The notes below the pieces were generated by a model that saw nothing but the letters and a program-made list of their open reading frames with translations, searched no databases and was not told where the DNA came from. Positions 51,665 through 61,800 of a stretch of 64,000 nucleotides of DNA are shown here, one piece after another; within the stretch, counting starts at the first letter, position 1; each line of letters opens with the position of its first letter. Made by a program: the position numbers and the translations under genes. Source of the DNA: Pseudaminobacter sp047739745. Lineage in GTDB: Bacteria; Pseudomonadota; Alphaproteobacteria; Rhizobiales; Rhizobiaceae. The stretch lies in contig NZ_JBLLVA010000001.1 in NCBI RefSeq assembly GCF_047739745.1, positions 124,001 through 188,000 on the forward strand, written 5' to 3'.

Positions 51665-53008
51665 CTATTGCGTCTCCGCGAGGTGCTTTTCCAGCCAGTG
51701 GATATCATAGTCGCCATTGGCGATATCGGGGTTGCCGACCAGTTCGCGAAACAGCGGTAGTGTCGTGTTGATGCCATCTACGACGAATTCATCGAGTGCG
51801 CGGCGAAGCCGCATCATGCACTCGACACGGTTGCGACCGTGCACGATCAACTTTCCGATAAGGCTGTCGTAATAGGGCGGGATCCGGTAGCCGGAATAGA
51901 CGCCGGAATCGACACGCACACCCAAGCCGCCCGGCGTGTGGAAATGCGTAATTGTGCCGGGCGAGGGCACGAAGGTCTTCGGGTCCTCGGCATTGATGCG
52001 GCACTCGATGGCGTGCCCGTGAAAGCGGATATCCTCCTGACGCACCGACAATCCGCCGCCCGACGCGACCCTGATCTGCTCATGCACCAGATCGATGCCG
52101 GTGATGGCTTCAGTCACCGGGTGCTCCACCTGCAGCCTGGTGTTCATCTCGATGAAGTAGAACTCGCCGTTCTCATAAAGGAACTCGATGGTGCCGGCGC
52201 CGGAGTAGCCGAGATCGGCAATGGCGCGCGAGCAGATGCCGCCGATCTGGGTGCGCTGCTCCTCGTTGAGGGCCGGTGAATTGGCCTCCTCCCACACCTT
52301 CTGGTGGCGGCGCTGCAAGGAACAATCGCGCTCGCCGAGGTGGATGCCCTTGCCGGCTCCGTCGCCGAACACCTGGATTTCGATGTGGCGCGGCTTTTCG
52401 AGATATTTTTCGATGTAGACTGCGTCGTCGCCAAAGGCGGCTCCGGCCTCGGAGCGCGCGGTTTGCAAGGCCTCCACAAGGTCGGTCTCGCTGCGCGCCA
52501 CCTTCATGCCGCGCCCACCACCGCCGGCCGAAGCCTTGATGATGACCGGATAGCCGATTGCGGCGGCAATGCGCTTGGCCTCGCCTTCATCGGAAACGGC
52601 CCCATCCGATCCGGGCACGACCGGAATGCCGAGACGCTTGGCTGTGCGTTTGGCCTCGATCTTGTCGCCCATGACGCGGATATGATCGCCCGACGGCCCG
52701 ATGAAGGTGATGTTGTGGGCCGCAAGAATGTCGGCGAACTTGGCGTTTTCCGACAGGAAGCCGTAGCCTGGATGGACGGCGTCGGCGCCGGTGATCTCGC
52801 AGGCGGCGACGATCTGGTGGATGTTCAGATAGCTGTCGCGCGAAGGCGGCGGTCCGATGCATACGCTTTCGTCGGCAAGCCGCACATGCATGGCATCGGC
52901 GTCGGCGGTCGAATGGACGACGACGGTCTGGATGCCCAGTTCCTTGGCCGCACGCAGCACCCGCAGCGCGATTTCGCCACGATTGGCAATGAGGATTTTC
53001 TGAAACAT
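51665..53008 (-). CDS. accC: Acetyl-CoA carboxylase, biotin carboxylase subunit
   Basis: The protein has 447 residues with an ATP-grasp fold. KILIANRGEIALRVLRAAKELGI starts the protein; KASAGGGGRGMKV is the ATP glycine loop; RDCSLQRRHQKVWEEANSP and EFLYENGEFYFIEMNTRLQVEHPVTE carry catalytic and metal residues. It carboxylates biotin on AccB, the first half-reaction of fatty acid synthesis. It lies 18 bp after accB in one operon with aroQ. Confidence 0.97.
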   Translation of the reverse strand: MFQKILIANRGEIALRVLRAAKELGIQTVVVHSTADADAMHVRLADESVCIGPPPSRDSYLNIHQIVAACEITGADAVHPGYGFLSENAKFADILAAHNITFIGPSGDHIRVMGDKIEAKRTAKRLGIPVVPGSDGAVSDEGEAKRIAAAIGYPVIIKASAGGGGRGMKVARSETDLVEALQTARSEAGAAFGDDAVYIEKYLEKPRHIEIQVFGDGAGKGIHLGERDCSLQRRHQKVWEEANSPALNEEQRTQIGGICSRAIADLGYSGAGTIEFLYENGEFYFIEMNTRLQVEHPVTEAITGIDLVHEQIRVASGGGLSVRQEDIRFHGHAIECRINAEDPKTFVPSPGTITHFHTPGGLGVRVDSGVYSGYRIPPYYDSLIGKLIVHGRNRVECMMRLRRALDEFVVDGINTTLPLFRELVGNPDIANGDYDIHWLEKHLAETQ

Positions 53009-53026
53009 CCGAACCTGTTCCCCGAA

Positions 53027-53506
53027 CTATTCGATAACGACCAGCGGCATGCCGTATTCGACCGGCTGCGCATCCTCGAACAGGATCGCCGTTACCGTGC
53101 CGGAGCGCGGGGAGGGTATCTGGTTCATCGTCTTCATCGCCTCGATGATCAGCAGCGTCTGGCCTTCCTTCACAGCCTGACCGACTTCGATGAACGGCTT
53201 GGCATCGGGCGCGGGGGCAAGGTAGGCGGTTCCGACCATCGGCGAGGGGACGGCATTGCGGGAAATGTCGGGGGCGGGCGCGGCGGCATTGGCGGCAGGG
53301 GCGGGAGCCGCCGCCGGTGGAGGAGCAACGTGCACCGAATTGACCGGCGCCGGTGCGGCAACCGCATGCATGGCAGCAGCCTGACGCGAAACGCGCACCT
53401 TGAGGTCGCCGAGCTCGACTTCGATTTCGGTCAGATTGGTGTCGTTCAGTATGCCCGCCAGATCGCGGACGAGTTGCTGGTCAACACCGGTCTTCTTTAT
53501 CGACAT
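53027..53506 (-). CDS. accB: Acetyl-CoA carboxylase biotin carboxyl carrier protein
   Basis: The protein has 159 residues. An Ala/Pro-rich linker (about 45-85) separates the N-terminal domain from the C-terminal biotinyl domain. The biotinylated lysine is K125 in EAMKTMN. It carries biotin between AccC and the carboxyltransferase. It is located between aroQ and accC on the minus strand. Confidence 0.97.
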   Translation of the reverse strand: MSIKKTGVDQQLVRDLAGILNDTNLTEIEVELGDLKVRVSRQAAAMHAVAAPAPVNSVHVAPPPAAAPAPAANAAAPAPDISRNAVPSPMVGTAYLAPAPDAKPFIEVGQAVKEGQTLLIIEAMKTMNQIPSPRSGTVTAILFEDAQPVEYGMPLVVIE

Positions 53507-53534
53507 GTTCGAGCCTTTTCTTCTGTTGCGCCAG

Positions 53535-53969
53535 TCACAGCCGGGCGGCGAGCGCCTGTAGCGCCAGTGTATAGCCGAGCGAACCGAAACCGCAGATCAT
53601 GCCCACTGTCGCGGGCGCGATCATGGAGATGTGCCGGAACGGCTCGCGCGCATGAATATTGGAAATATGCACCTCCACCACGGGCAGTGGCGCGACCGCG
53701 CGGATGGCGTCATGGAGGGCAATGGAAGTGTGCGTATAGGCGCCCGCATTGATGACGATCCCAACCGCTTTGTCGCCTGCTTCCTGGATCCAGGTGACGA
53801 GATCGCCTTCGTGATTGGACTGGCGGCACTCGGCGGCAAGCCCCAGCGCCTTTGCTGTCTTGCGGCAGTCGGCCTCGATCGAGGCAAGCGTCGTTGCGCC
53901 ATAGATGGCGGGCTCGCGCTTGCCGAGCACGTTCAGATTGGGACCGTTCAGGACGTAGACAGTCTTCAA
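53535..53969 (-). CDS. aroQ: 3-dehydroquinate dehydratase, type II
   Basis: The protein has 144 residues. YVLNGPNLNVLGKREPAIYG with the catalytic tyrosine loop, QSNHEGDLVTWIQEA, INAGAYTHTSIALHDAI and EVHISNIHAREPFR are the AroQ signature. It carries out the third step of the shikimate pathway. It is first in the aroQ-accB-accC run. Confidence 0.96.
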   Translation of the reverse strand: MKTVYVLNGPNLNVLGKREPAIYGATTLASIEADCRKTAKALGLAAECRQSNHEGDLVTWIQEAGDKAVGIVINAGAYTHTSIALHDAIRAVAPLPVVEVHISNIHAREPFRHISMIAPATVGMICGFGSLGYTLALQALAARL

Positions 53970-54098
53970 GCGAAAAACCTCTCGCGCGCCGGAATATTGA
54001 CGCGCCGAACCTCTATAGTTGGCTTAAGCCGTTGCGAAAAGAGCGCAAGCGCCTTCTTTTCCTGTCCACAGACCGATGATTCTCAAGTGTTGGACCCC

Positions 54099-54200
54099 TT
54101 AGAGCGCCGTGCGTCCAAACGGACGCGCAAGGACGCTCTAGTTCTTTGATTGAGCATCGGATCGATTCCGAAAACCGGATTCCACTTCTCGGTCCGGGGC
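54099..54200. repeat. Intergenic palindromic mosaic repeat, copy 2
   Basis: The palindrome (54099-54141) starts TTAGAGCGCCGTGCGTCC and ends CGCTCTAG. The adjoining part, GAGCATCGGATCGATTCCG with a downstream complementary block, matches copy 1 (812-917) read on the opposite strand. It reaches to within two bases of the DsbA-like stop codon. Confidence 0.8.
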
Positions 54201-54201
54201 T

Positions 54202-55023
54202 CTAGCAGCCCTCTTCGCCACAGGCCCTGGCGGCTTCGATCTTTTCGCTCAGCACATCCTTGCCAAGTGCGCCGAAAACCACCTCGTTGCCGACGACGTA
54301 GGATGGCGTGCCGGTGATCGACAGCTTGTTGGCAAGTTCGTAGGTCTTGGAGAATGCGTCGGCGATGGCCGGGTTCTTCATTTCCTCACGCAGCTTGGCC
54401 TCGTCGGCGCCAAGCGAGAGCGCGATCTTGATCGCGGCGTTCTCGTCGGCGCGTCCTTCGCTGCCGAGCAGCTGGTTGTGGAATTCGCCGTATTTTTCCG
54501 GCGCAAGCGCGCGGAACGCCATCGAGACGATATGCGCCTTGTGCGAGTCGGGGCCGAGGATCGGGAACTCCTTCAGCACGAAGCGCAGGTCCGGATCGGC
54601 CGCGGTCAGCGCCTGCATGTCCTCCTGGGCGCGTTTGCAATAGCCGCAATTGTAATCATAGAACTCGACGATGGTGACCTTGCCGTCGGGGTTGCCGACA
54701 ATGCCGTCATAGGCGGAATTGAAGATTTCGGCCCTTGCCTCGCTTATCACCTCGCGGCTGGCGAGACGCTCCTGCTCCTGCTTCTTTATTTCCAAAGCCT
54801 GCTGGGCTTCCAGCAGCACTTCGGGATTGGTGAGCAGATAATCGCGAACGATGGTCTCGACCTCCTGGCGATCGAGCTCAGCCACATTGGTGGGGGACGC
54901 CTGAGCGGCGGGCGCCGGCACATCGGCAATCTCCACTTGCTGCCTGCCGGCAAGGAAGCCGGCCGCCAGCATGACGATGGCCACCGCCGTTCCGGTCGCG
55001 CCCAACAGAAGTGCCTTTTTCAT
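54202..55023 (-). CDS. DsbA family thiol: disulfide oxidoreductase (BdbD/ScsC-like)
   Basis: The protein has 273 residues. An N-terminal hydrophobic signal or anchor (5-25) is followed by a Pro/Ala linker, a helical region (48-105) and a thioredoxin-like domain with C126-G-Y-C129 and the cis-proline in TGTPSYV. It oxidises or isomerises disulfides in the periplasm. The helical N-terminal extension resembles multimerising suppressor-of-copper-sensitivity-type proteins, so isomerase activity is possible. The start is ATG at 55021-55023. Confidence 0.92.
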   Translation of the reverse strand: MKKALLLGATGTAVAIVMLAAGFLAGRQQVEIADVPAPAAQASPTNVAELDRQEVETIVRDYLLTNPEVLLEAQQALEIKKQEQERLASREVISEARAEIFNSAYDGIVGNPDGKVTIVEFYDYNCGYCKRAQEDMQALTAADPDLRFVLKEFPILGPDSHKAHIVSMAFRALAPEKYGEFHNQLLGSEGRADENAAIKIALSLGADEAKLREEMKNPAIADAFSKTYELANKLSITGTPSYVVGNEVVFGALGKDVLSEKIEAARACGEEGC

Positions 55024-55149
55024 CTCGATTTCCGTTCCATATCTGAAGCCGCTACCGCTTGGTCCGATGCTTCTGCATCGTTCGGCCATTTGTTCTCGAC
55101 GGCAGGAAAACTTTCCTGCCTGCGCTGTGCCGCACTTACCGGCCGGCGC

Positions 55150-56538
55150 TCATTTCTTGCGCACCTTGTAGTTAATGATGTCTTGCGCGCGAACCCATCC
55201 GGGCGCGCCGCGCTTGAATCTCTGCTGCGCGCGCATGGCAAAGATTTTGGCGTCCTGGTAGGAGCCGCCGTAAAAATGGCCTTCGGCGGTGGCCAGTTCC
55301 GCTTCAGCGATGTCGCCGAGCTGACCATATGCCTGCGCCAGATAACGATAGCCGGCCGCATTCTCGCGATCCCGGTCGAGACCTTTGCGTATCTGGGCAA
55401 CGGCCTGCTTCAACGCGTCCGGCGTGCCGACGGCAATCAGCGCCTGCCCGTAAGAGATCGGCAGTATGCCCGATTTGACGGGATCCAGCTGAACGGCCTT
55501 GGCGTACGACCTTGCCGCCTCCGCGGGCTTGTTGACTTTCATCAGAATATCGCCGCGCAGTTCCTGCAGATAGGGGTTCTTCGGCTGTTGCTTGATTAGC
55601 GCGTCGACCTTGGGAAGGGCGGAACGCGGATTGCCGAATTCATAGGTGGCCAATGCATCGGCATATTGCGCGGCAACGCCGCCCTGTTTGCGGAAAAGGC
55701 GCGAGGCGCCTGCCTGGCCTTCCGTGTAGACCGCGATCTTGGCCCGCATCATGTCATGACGCTGCTGGAGGATCGCGGAATCCTTGCGCTCGTAATTGGG
55801 GCTTCTGGTTGCCAGTTCTTCCAGATTGGCGATGCGGTCGCGCGGCATCGGATGGCTGACCTGATAGGGGTCGACCCGCGCGCCGGAGAGCGAAAGCGCG
55901 CTCTGGAAGCGCTTGAAGGTTGTCAGCATGCCCTTGGCCGATTGGCCGGTCGCCTCGAGATAGGTGATTGCCGAACGGTCGGCGGTCGCTTCCTCGGTGC
56001 GCTGGTAGCCGAGCAGGCCGCGCCGCGCCATCTCGCCGCCGCCGATGGCGAGGCCGCCGCCGGCTTGCGCCAGTTCGCCCGATTTCATCGCAGCACCCGC
56101 CGCGACGGCGCCGACGCCGAGCAGGCCGGCAACGATGGCCATGGTCTGGGCGCGCGCCAATTGCTCGCGCAGCCGTTCCTGGTGGCCGCCGGCGATATGG
56201 CCGGCCTCATGCGCGATGACGCCGATGATTTCGTTCGGCGTTTCGCTCTGGAGCAGCGCCCCGGTGTTGATGAACATGCGCCGACCGGCGACAAAGGCAT
56301 TGAAGCTTCGATCGTTGACCAGGATGATATCGATGCCAGACTTGGAAAGGCCCGCCGCCCGCAGAATAGGCCGCGCATAGTCGCGCACCAGCGCCTCGAT
56401 TTCGGCGTCGCGCACGATCGGCAGGCCCTGCGCGAAAGCGACAGCGGAGGAGGCGACGGAAAGGGCGGCCGCCAGCGACAATGCCGTAAGCGAACGTGCG
56501 GCCCTGGAAATCAGCATTGGGAAAGAACGCGCCTGCAT
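55150..56538 (-). CDS. M48 metalloprotease with TPR repeats (BepA-like)
   Basis: The protein has 462 residues. A signal peptide ends near 37 (SSAVAFAQ). The M48 zinc motif is H110-E-A-G-H114, with a later glutamate in EEATADRSAI. A TPR-containing C-terminal half follows (AAQYADALATYEFGNPRSALPKV and next repeats). BepA-like proteins work on outer-membrane assembly (LptD, BAM clients). The start M at 56536-56538 and an internal ATG at 56515-56517 are both possible. Confidence 0.92.
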   Translation of the reverse strand: MQARSFPMLISRAARSLTALSLAAALSVASSAVAFAQGLPIVRDAEIEALVRDYARPILRAAGLSKSGIDIILVNDRSFNAFVAGRRMFINTGALLQSETPNEIIGVIAHEAGHIAGGHQERLREQLARAQTMAIVAGLLGVGAVAAGAAMKSGELAQAGGGLAIGGGEMARRGLLGYQRTEEATADRSAITYLEATGQSAKGMLTTFKRFQSALSLSGARVDPYQVSHPMPRDRIANLEELATRSPNYERKDSAILQQRHDMMRAKIAVYTEGQAGASRLFRKQGGVAAQYADALATYEFGNPRSALPKVDALIKQQPKNPYLQELRGDILMKVNKPAEAARSYAKAVQLDPVKSGILPISYGQALIAVGTPDALKQAVAQIRKGLDRDRENAAGYRYLAQAYGQLGDIAEAELATAEGHFYGGSYQDAKIFAMRAQQRFKRGAPGWVRAQDIINYKVRKK

Positions 56539-56661
56539 GATGAAACCACTGGTAGACGAGCAAGGGGACGATGGAAAGCTTGGGCACGCAAGTTCATGAA
56601 CTTGTGATCCCCACATCAATCGGGCATTTGTGCGGCGCTGCCAACCAAGGCAGTGCCAGGA

Positions 56662-57822
56662 ATGGACGCGAAAATGGTTGTTTCGGTTTCAAGACGAGCG
56701 GATGTCGAGCCGTTTCATGCAATGGACGTGCTGGCCGAGGCCAACCGGCTCAAGGCGTCCGGTGCGCCGGTCATTTCGATGGCTGTCGGCCAGCCTTTCG
56801 ATCCGGCGCCGGCACTGGTTCGCGAGGCCGCCTCGCGTGCCCTGCGCGACGGGCGCATCGGCTACACGGATGCGCTCGGCACGCTCACCCTTCGTCGGGC
56901 AATCGCCGACCACTATGCCGAACACTATGGGGTGGAGGTGGCGCCGGCGCGGGTCGTCGTCACCACCGGCTCGTCGGCAGGCTTCAACCTGGCGTTCCTG
57001 GCGATGTTCGATCCGGGCGATCGCGTGGCTGTAGCGGCACCCGGCTATCCTGCCTATCGCAATATCATGAAGGCGCTGGGCATCGAGGTCGTGGAAATCG
57101 AGCTTGCCGGCGCGGCCTATCTGAGCGCGGAGCATGTGGAGGCCGAACATCGCCGCAAGCCGCTCAAGGGCGTGCTGTTTGCGAGCCCCGCCAATCCGAC
57201 CGGCGCCGTCATCCCGCCCGACGAACTGGCCGAGCTTGTATCGACGGCAAGAAGTCTCGGAATTTCGGTGATTTCGGACGAAATCTATCACCGTCTCGCC
57301 TATGGCGGGCCGGATAGGACCGCGCTTGCCTTTGATGATGACGTTATCGTCATCAATTCATTCTCCAAATATTATTGCATGACCGGCTGGCGAATCGGCT
57401 GGATGGTGCTGCCCGAAAACCTGGTGCGGCCGATCGAGCGCATCCAGCAGAGCCTCTACATTTCCGCACCGGAACTGTCGCAGATCGCCGCCGTCGAGGC
57501 ATTCGGGGCGACGGCGGAACTGGAGGCGGTGAAGGCCCGCTATGCGGCGAACCGCGAATTGCTGATGCAGCGGCTGCCGGAAATCGGCTTTGCGCTGGCC
57601 GCGCCTATGGATGGGGCGTTCTACGCCTTCTGCGATGTCTCGCGGCTGACCAATGACAGCATGGAGTTTGCCCGGCGCATGCTTGCCGAGGCGCATGTAG
57701 CGGCTACGCCCGGCCGCGATTTCGATATGGTTTGCGGCCATCGCTTCATGCGGCTTTCCTATGCGGGCAGCCATGAAGACATGGTCGAGGCGGTGGCTCG
57801 CATAGAGCGCTGGTTGAAATAG
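56662..57822 (+). CDS. Class I/II PLP aminotransferase
   Basis: The protein has 386 residues. Fold-type I aminotransferase motifs are YTDALGTLTLRRAIADHY, FASPANPTGAVI, DEIYH, and the PLP lysine K236 in NSFSKYYCMTGWRIGW. Arg in RLSYAGS binds the substrate carboxylate. It resembles aspartate/aromatic aminotransferases of rhizobia; the substrate is not defined. ATG 56662 is preferred over the GTG at 56653. It is divergent from the M48 gene and 8 bp before glutaminase, so likely in an operon with it. Confidence 0.9.
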   Translation: MDAKMVVSVSRRADVEPFHAMDVLAEANRLKASGAPVISMAVGQPFDPAPALVREAASRALRDGRIGYTDALGTLTLRRAIADHYAEHYGVEVAPARVVVTTGSSAGFNLAFLAMFDPGDRVAVAAPGYPAYRNIMKALGIEVVEIELAGAAYLSAEHVEAEHRRKPLKGVLFASPANPTGAVIPPDELAELVSTARSLGISVISDEIYHRLAYGGPDRTALAFDDDVIVINSFSKYYCMTGWRIGWMVLPENLVRPIERIQQSLYISAPELSQIAAVEAFGATAELEAVKARYAANRELLMQRLPEIGFALAAPMDGAFYAFCDVSRLTNDSMEFARRMLAEAHVAATPGRDFDMVCGHRFMRLSYAGSHEDMVEAVARIERWLK

Positions 57823-57830
57823 GGGGAGAA

Positions 57831-58760
57831 ATGCCTGAGCTTGAGGAGGTGCTGCCGGCGCTCGCCGCCGAGATGGCCGATCGCGACGATCGCGGCGAGG
57901 TTGCTTCCTATATCCCGCAACTGAGCATCATCGACCCGAAGCGATTCGGCATTGCGGTGGCACTGACCGATGGGCGCGTCATCACCGCCGGTGACGCCGA
58001 CGAGAGCTTCTCGATCCAAAGCATCTCCAAGATTTTCACGCTGACGCTGGCGCTTGGCAAGGTCGGCGATGGCTTGTGGCGGCGGGTCGGTCGCGAGCCG
58101 TCCGGCAATCCTTTCAATTCGATCGTCCAGCTCGAGCGCGAACATGGCATTCCGCGCAATCCGTTCATCAACGCAGGGGCGATCGTGGTGACGGATGTCC
58201 TGCTTGCCGACCATCAGCCGCGCGAAGCCATCGGTGAAATCCTGCGCTTCGTCCAGTTCCTCGCCGACGACGAATCCATCGTCGTCGACCGCGACGTGGC
58301 GGCTTCCGAGAAAGCAACCGGATTTCGCAACTTCGCACTTGCCAACTATATGCGCGCCTTCGGCAATCTCCATCACGCTCCGGAACTGGCGCTCGGCGTC
58401 TATTTCCATCACTGCGCCATCGCCATGAACTGCCGGCAACTGGCGCTTTCGGGCCGTTTTCTCGCTCATGGCGGGAGGCTCTCGCAAGACGGGCATTCGG
58501 TTGTCTCGAACGAACGCGCCCGGCGCATTCTAGCCTTGATGCTGACCTGCGGCCATTATGACGGCTCCGGAGACTTCGCCTTCCGCGTCGGTATTCCAGG
58601 CAAGAGCGGTGTCGGCGGGGGGATATTGGGCATCGTGCCGGGGATCGCGTCGATTGCCGTATGGTCGCCTGGCCTCAATGAGAACGGCAATTCCAAGCTC
58701 GGCTCCATCGCCCTTGAAAAACTGGCGAGGACCATGAACTGGTCGATCTTTGCGCCTTGA
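57831..58760 (+). CDS. glsA: Glutaminase (serine-dependent, GlsA type)
   Basis: The protein has 309 residues, the standard length. The nucleophile motif S-x-x-K is in FSIQSISKIFTLTLAL, and GREPSGNPFNSIVQLE, NPFINAGAIV, and SGVGGGILGIVPG are the family signature. It hydrolyses glutamine to glutamate and ammonia. The adjacent aminotransferase suggests a role in amino acid catabolism. A strong bidirectional terminator follows. Confidence 0.96.
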   Translation: MPELEEVLPALAAEMADRDDRGEVASYIPQLSIIDPKRFGIAVALTDGRVITAGDADESFSIQSISKIFTLTLALGKVGDGLWRRVGREPSGNPFNSIVQLEREHGIPRNPFINAGAIVVTDVLLADHQPREAIGEILRFVQFLADDESIVVDRDVAASEKATGFRNFALANYMRAFGNLHHAPELALGVYFHHCAIAMNCRQLALSGRFLAHGGRLSQDGHSVVSNERARRILALMLTCGHYDGSGDFAFRVGIPGKSGVGGGILGIVPGIASIAVWSPGLNENGNSKLGSIALEKLARTMNWSIFAP

Positions 58761-58808
58761 TATGAGCCCGTAGGGCGCACTTCGCCTCTACAGCAAACCC
58801 GCTTTGGA

Positions 58809-58838
58809 AAAAATCCCGCGCGGTTGCGCGGGATTTTT
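58809..58838. terminator. Bidirectional rho-independent terminator
   Basis: AAAAATCCCGCGC (58809-58821) pairs perfectly with GCGCGGGATTTTT (58826-58838) around a four-base loop. T tracts face both ways, so it serves both glsA and the convergent rne. Confidence 0.92.
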
Positions 58839-58860
58839 GATCAGCAAATAGTCACAGCCT

Positions 58861-61800
58861 TCAGAAAAAGCTCTTGCGCTGCCACCAGCCAGACTTTTTC
58901 GGCTGTTCCGGTTCTGCTTGCGCTTCCTCGGCGGGCTGTGCTGCTGGCTCGGGCACAACTGCACCATTGGCTTCAGTAGCCGCCAAGGGTTCCGGCTCCG
59001 ATTCTGGCTCGGGTGCGGGCGCAGGCGGTTCGGCCGCTTCCACTTCGGGAGCCGGTTCCTTGGTCTTGCGTCGCGTCGCTCGCGGCTTGGCCGGCTTCTT
59101 TTCGGCGGCCTTTGGCGCCTCCGTTTCGACCTTGGCTTCCGCGGGAGCCTGTTCGGCTGCGGCTGAAACCGCGTCGGCATCGGTTTTCTTGGCCTTGGCG
59201 GTGCGGCGTGGCGCCCGCTTCGGCTTTTCCGCCACCGGCTCGACTTCCGCGGCGGCTTCTTCCACGACGGCGGCCGGCTCGGGCGTCTCTACAGGCTCTT
59301 GCGAAGGTGCCGGTTCCGTTTCCACCGCGACAGGCTGTTCGGCTTCCGCCGATTCGGCCACTGCCGCTGCGTCTTCCCCGGTCTCCGCTGCTTCGGTCTG
59401 AACGGTCTCGCCTTCTTCCTTGCGGTTGCGCCGTCCGCCGCGCTTGCCGCGCCGCCGCTTCTTGCGCTCGGCGTCGTCTGCCTCGCCTGCTGAATCGACG
59501 GAAGCAGCCGCGGAGGAAACCGCCTCGGCCTCGTCTTCGACCGCATTGTCGGTGCCTTCAACCACAGCCTGCGCTTCTGAGTTGGCGTCGCCTTCCTCGG
59601 AAGCAACGTGCTGCTCGCGGTCGCGTCCACCGCGACGCCGACGGCGCTTGCGGCGCTTGCGGTCGCCGTGCTCGCCATCTTCGGCTTTCTGGGTGTGAAC
59701 GGGGCTGGCTTCGGCCTCGGCTTCTTCCGTGGCCTCGTCCTCGACGATCTCGTCTTCGACCTCGTCGGGATAGGCTGGCGTGACCAGCGGCGGCGCCTGC
59801 ACCAGCGGCTTTTCGGCAACCGCATCCCGGGCGATCGCGTAGTGCTGCAAGCCAACCGAATCGTCAGGTTCGATATTGATGGTCAGGCCGAAACGCTGCT
59901 CGAGTTCCACGAGCGTGTGGCGCTTGTGGTTGAGCACGTAGAGCGCGGTCGAAACCGGAGTGCGAACGGTGATGTGATGGCGCGAATCCTTGAGCAGGAA
60001 TTCCTCGATGGCGCGCACCACCAGGAGCGCCACGGAGGAGTCCGAGCGCACATTGCCGGTGCCGCTGCAATGCGGGCAGGGCTTCATCGTCGATTCCAGC
60101 ACGCTGGAGCGAATGCGCTGGCGCGACATCTCCATCAGCCCGAAATGCGAGATGCGCCCGACCTGGATGCGCGCGCGGTCGTTCTTCAGATGATCCTTGA
60201 GCCGCTTTTCAACCGCCCGATTGTTGCGGTTCTCCTCCATGTCGATGAAGTCGATGACGATCAGGCCGGCAAGGTCGCGCAGCCTGAGCTGACGGGCGAC
60301 TTCCTCGGCGGCTTCGAGGTTGGTGTGGAGCGCCGTTTCCTCGATCGAGTGCTCTTTTGTGGAGCGGCCGGAGTTGACGTCGATGGCGACCAGGGCCTCG
60401 GTCTGGTTGATGATGATGTAGCCGCCGGATTTCAGCGTTACCTGCGGCTGCAGCATGCGATCGAGCTGGGCCTCGATGCCGCTGCGCACGAAGATCGGCG
60501 TGGTGTCGCGATAAGGCTGCACCACCTTGGCGTGGCTGGGCATCAGCATCCGCATGAAGTCCTTGGCCTCGCGGTAGCCGTCCTCGCCGGACACAAGAAC
60601 CTCGTCGATGTCCTTGTTGTAGAGATCGCGCACCGAACGCTTGATCAGGCTGCCTTCCTCATACACGAGCGCTGGCGCGGTCGATTGCAGGGTCAGGTTG
60701 CGGACCGTCTCCCAAAGCCGCATCAGATACTCGTAGTCGCGCTTGATCTCGGCCTTGGTGCGGCTTTCGCCGGCGGTGCGCAGGATGACGCCCATGCCCT
60801 GCGGCACTTCGAGGTCCTGAACGACTTCCTTGAGGCGCTTGCGGTCCTGCGCGTTGGTGATCTTGCGGGAAATGCCGCCGCCGCGGGCCGTATTCGGCAT
60901 CAGCACAGAATAGCGCCCGGCGAGCGACAGATAGGTCGTCAGCGCCGCGCCCTTATTGCCGCGCTCTTCCTTGACCACCTGGACCAAGAGAATCTGCCGG
61001 CGCTTGATGACTTCCTGGATCTTGTAGTGCCGGCGTGGCGGCTTGCGACGATTGCGCACTTCTTCGAGAGCGTCTTCCGCGCCGACGGACTCGATGCCCT
61101 GATCATCCTCGTGATGGGGCGAAACCTGCTCGATATTGCCGCGATCATTGTCCGACGATTCGGATTCGCCCTCAGTGGCAATTTCGTTCATAGCGGGCTG
61201 TTCGAGCGGTTCGGATATGACGTCGGCCTCGACTGCCATAGCCATCGAAGAGATGTCGACGCTGCCGGACGATGCCTCGTCGGTCGGCTCATCGGCTGAC
61301 TGGCTTTCAGTTGCGTCCGCTTGGTCGGCGACTACGACGCCGTTGTCGTCGGCATTGTTGTCCGGCGTCTGCTCGCTCTCGGGCGTGTCGTCCTCGGCGG
61401 AGCTGACTTCGGACGTATCATCGTCGGTTGAGTTGTCATCAGTTGCAGACGCCTCATTGGCGTCCTGGGCGGCGGCGTGCTGCGCATCGTCGCCGTTCCG
61501 GCCGCGATTGCGGCCGCCGCGCCGGCGCCTGCGTCCGCGGTTGCGATCCTGGTGGTCGTCATTGCCGCCGTTCTCGTCGTCTTCGTCCTCGGCGTCTTCC
61601 GCCTCAGCGCGGAGCAGTGCCTGCCGATCGGCAAGCGGAATCTGGTAGTAGTCGGGATGAATTTCGCTGAATGCCAGGAACCCGTGGCGATTGCCGCCAT
61701 ATTCGATGAAGGCCGCCTGCAGGGAGGGTTCGACCCGCGTCACGCGGGCAAGGTAGATGTTTCCTTTGAGCTGCTTCTTGTCCTGGGATTCGAAGTCGAA

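Noticed and set aside
58874..61648. Long plus-strand open frames opposite rne (up to 563 codons)
   Set aside because: They mirror the repetitive, GC-rich rne coding sequence and carry no recognisable domain or ribosome site.
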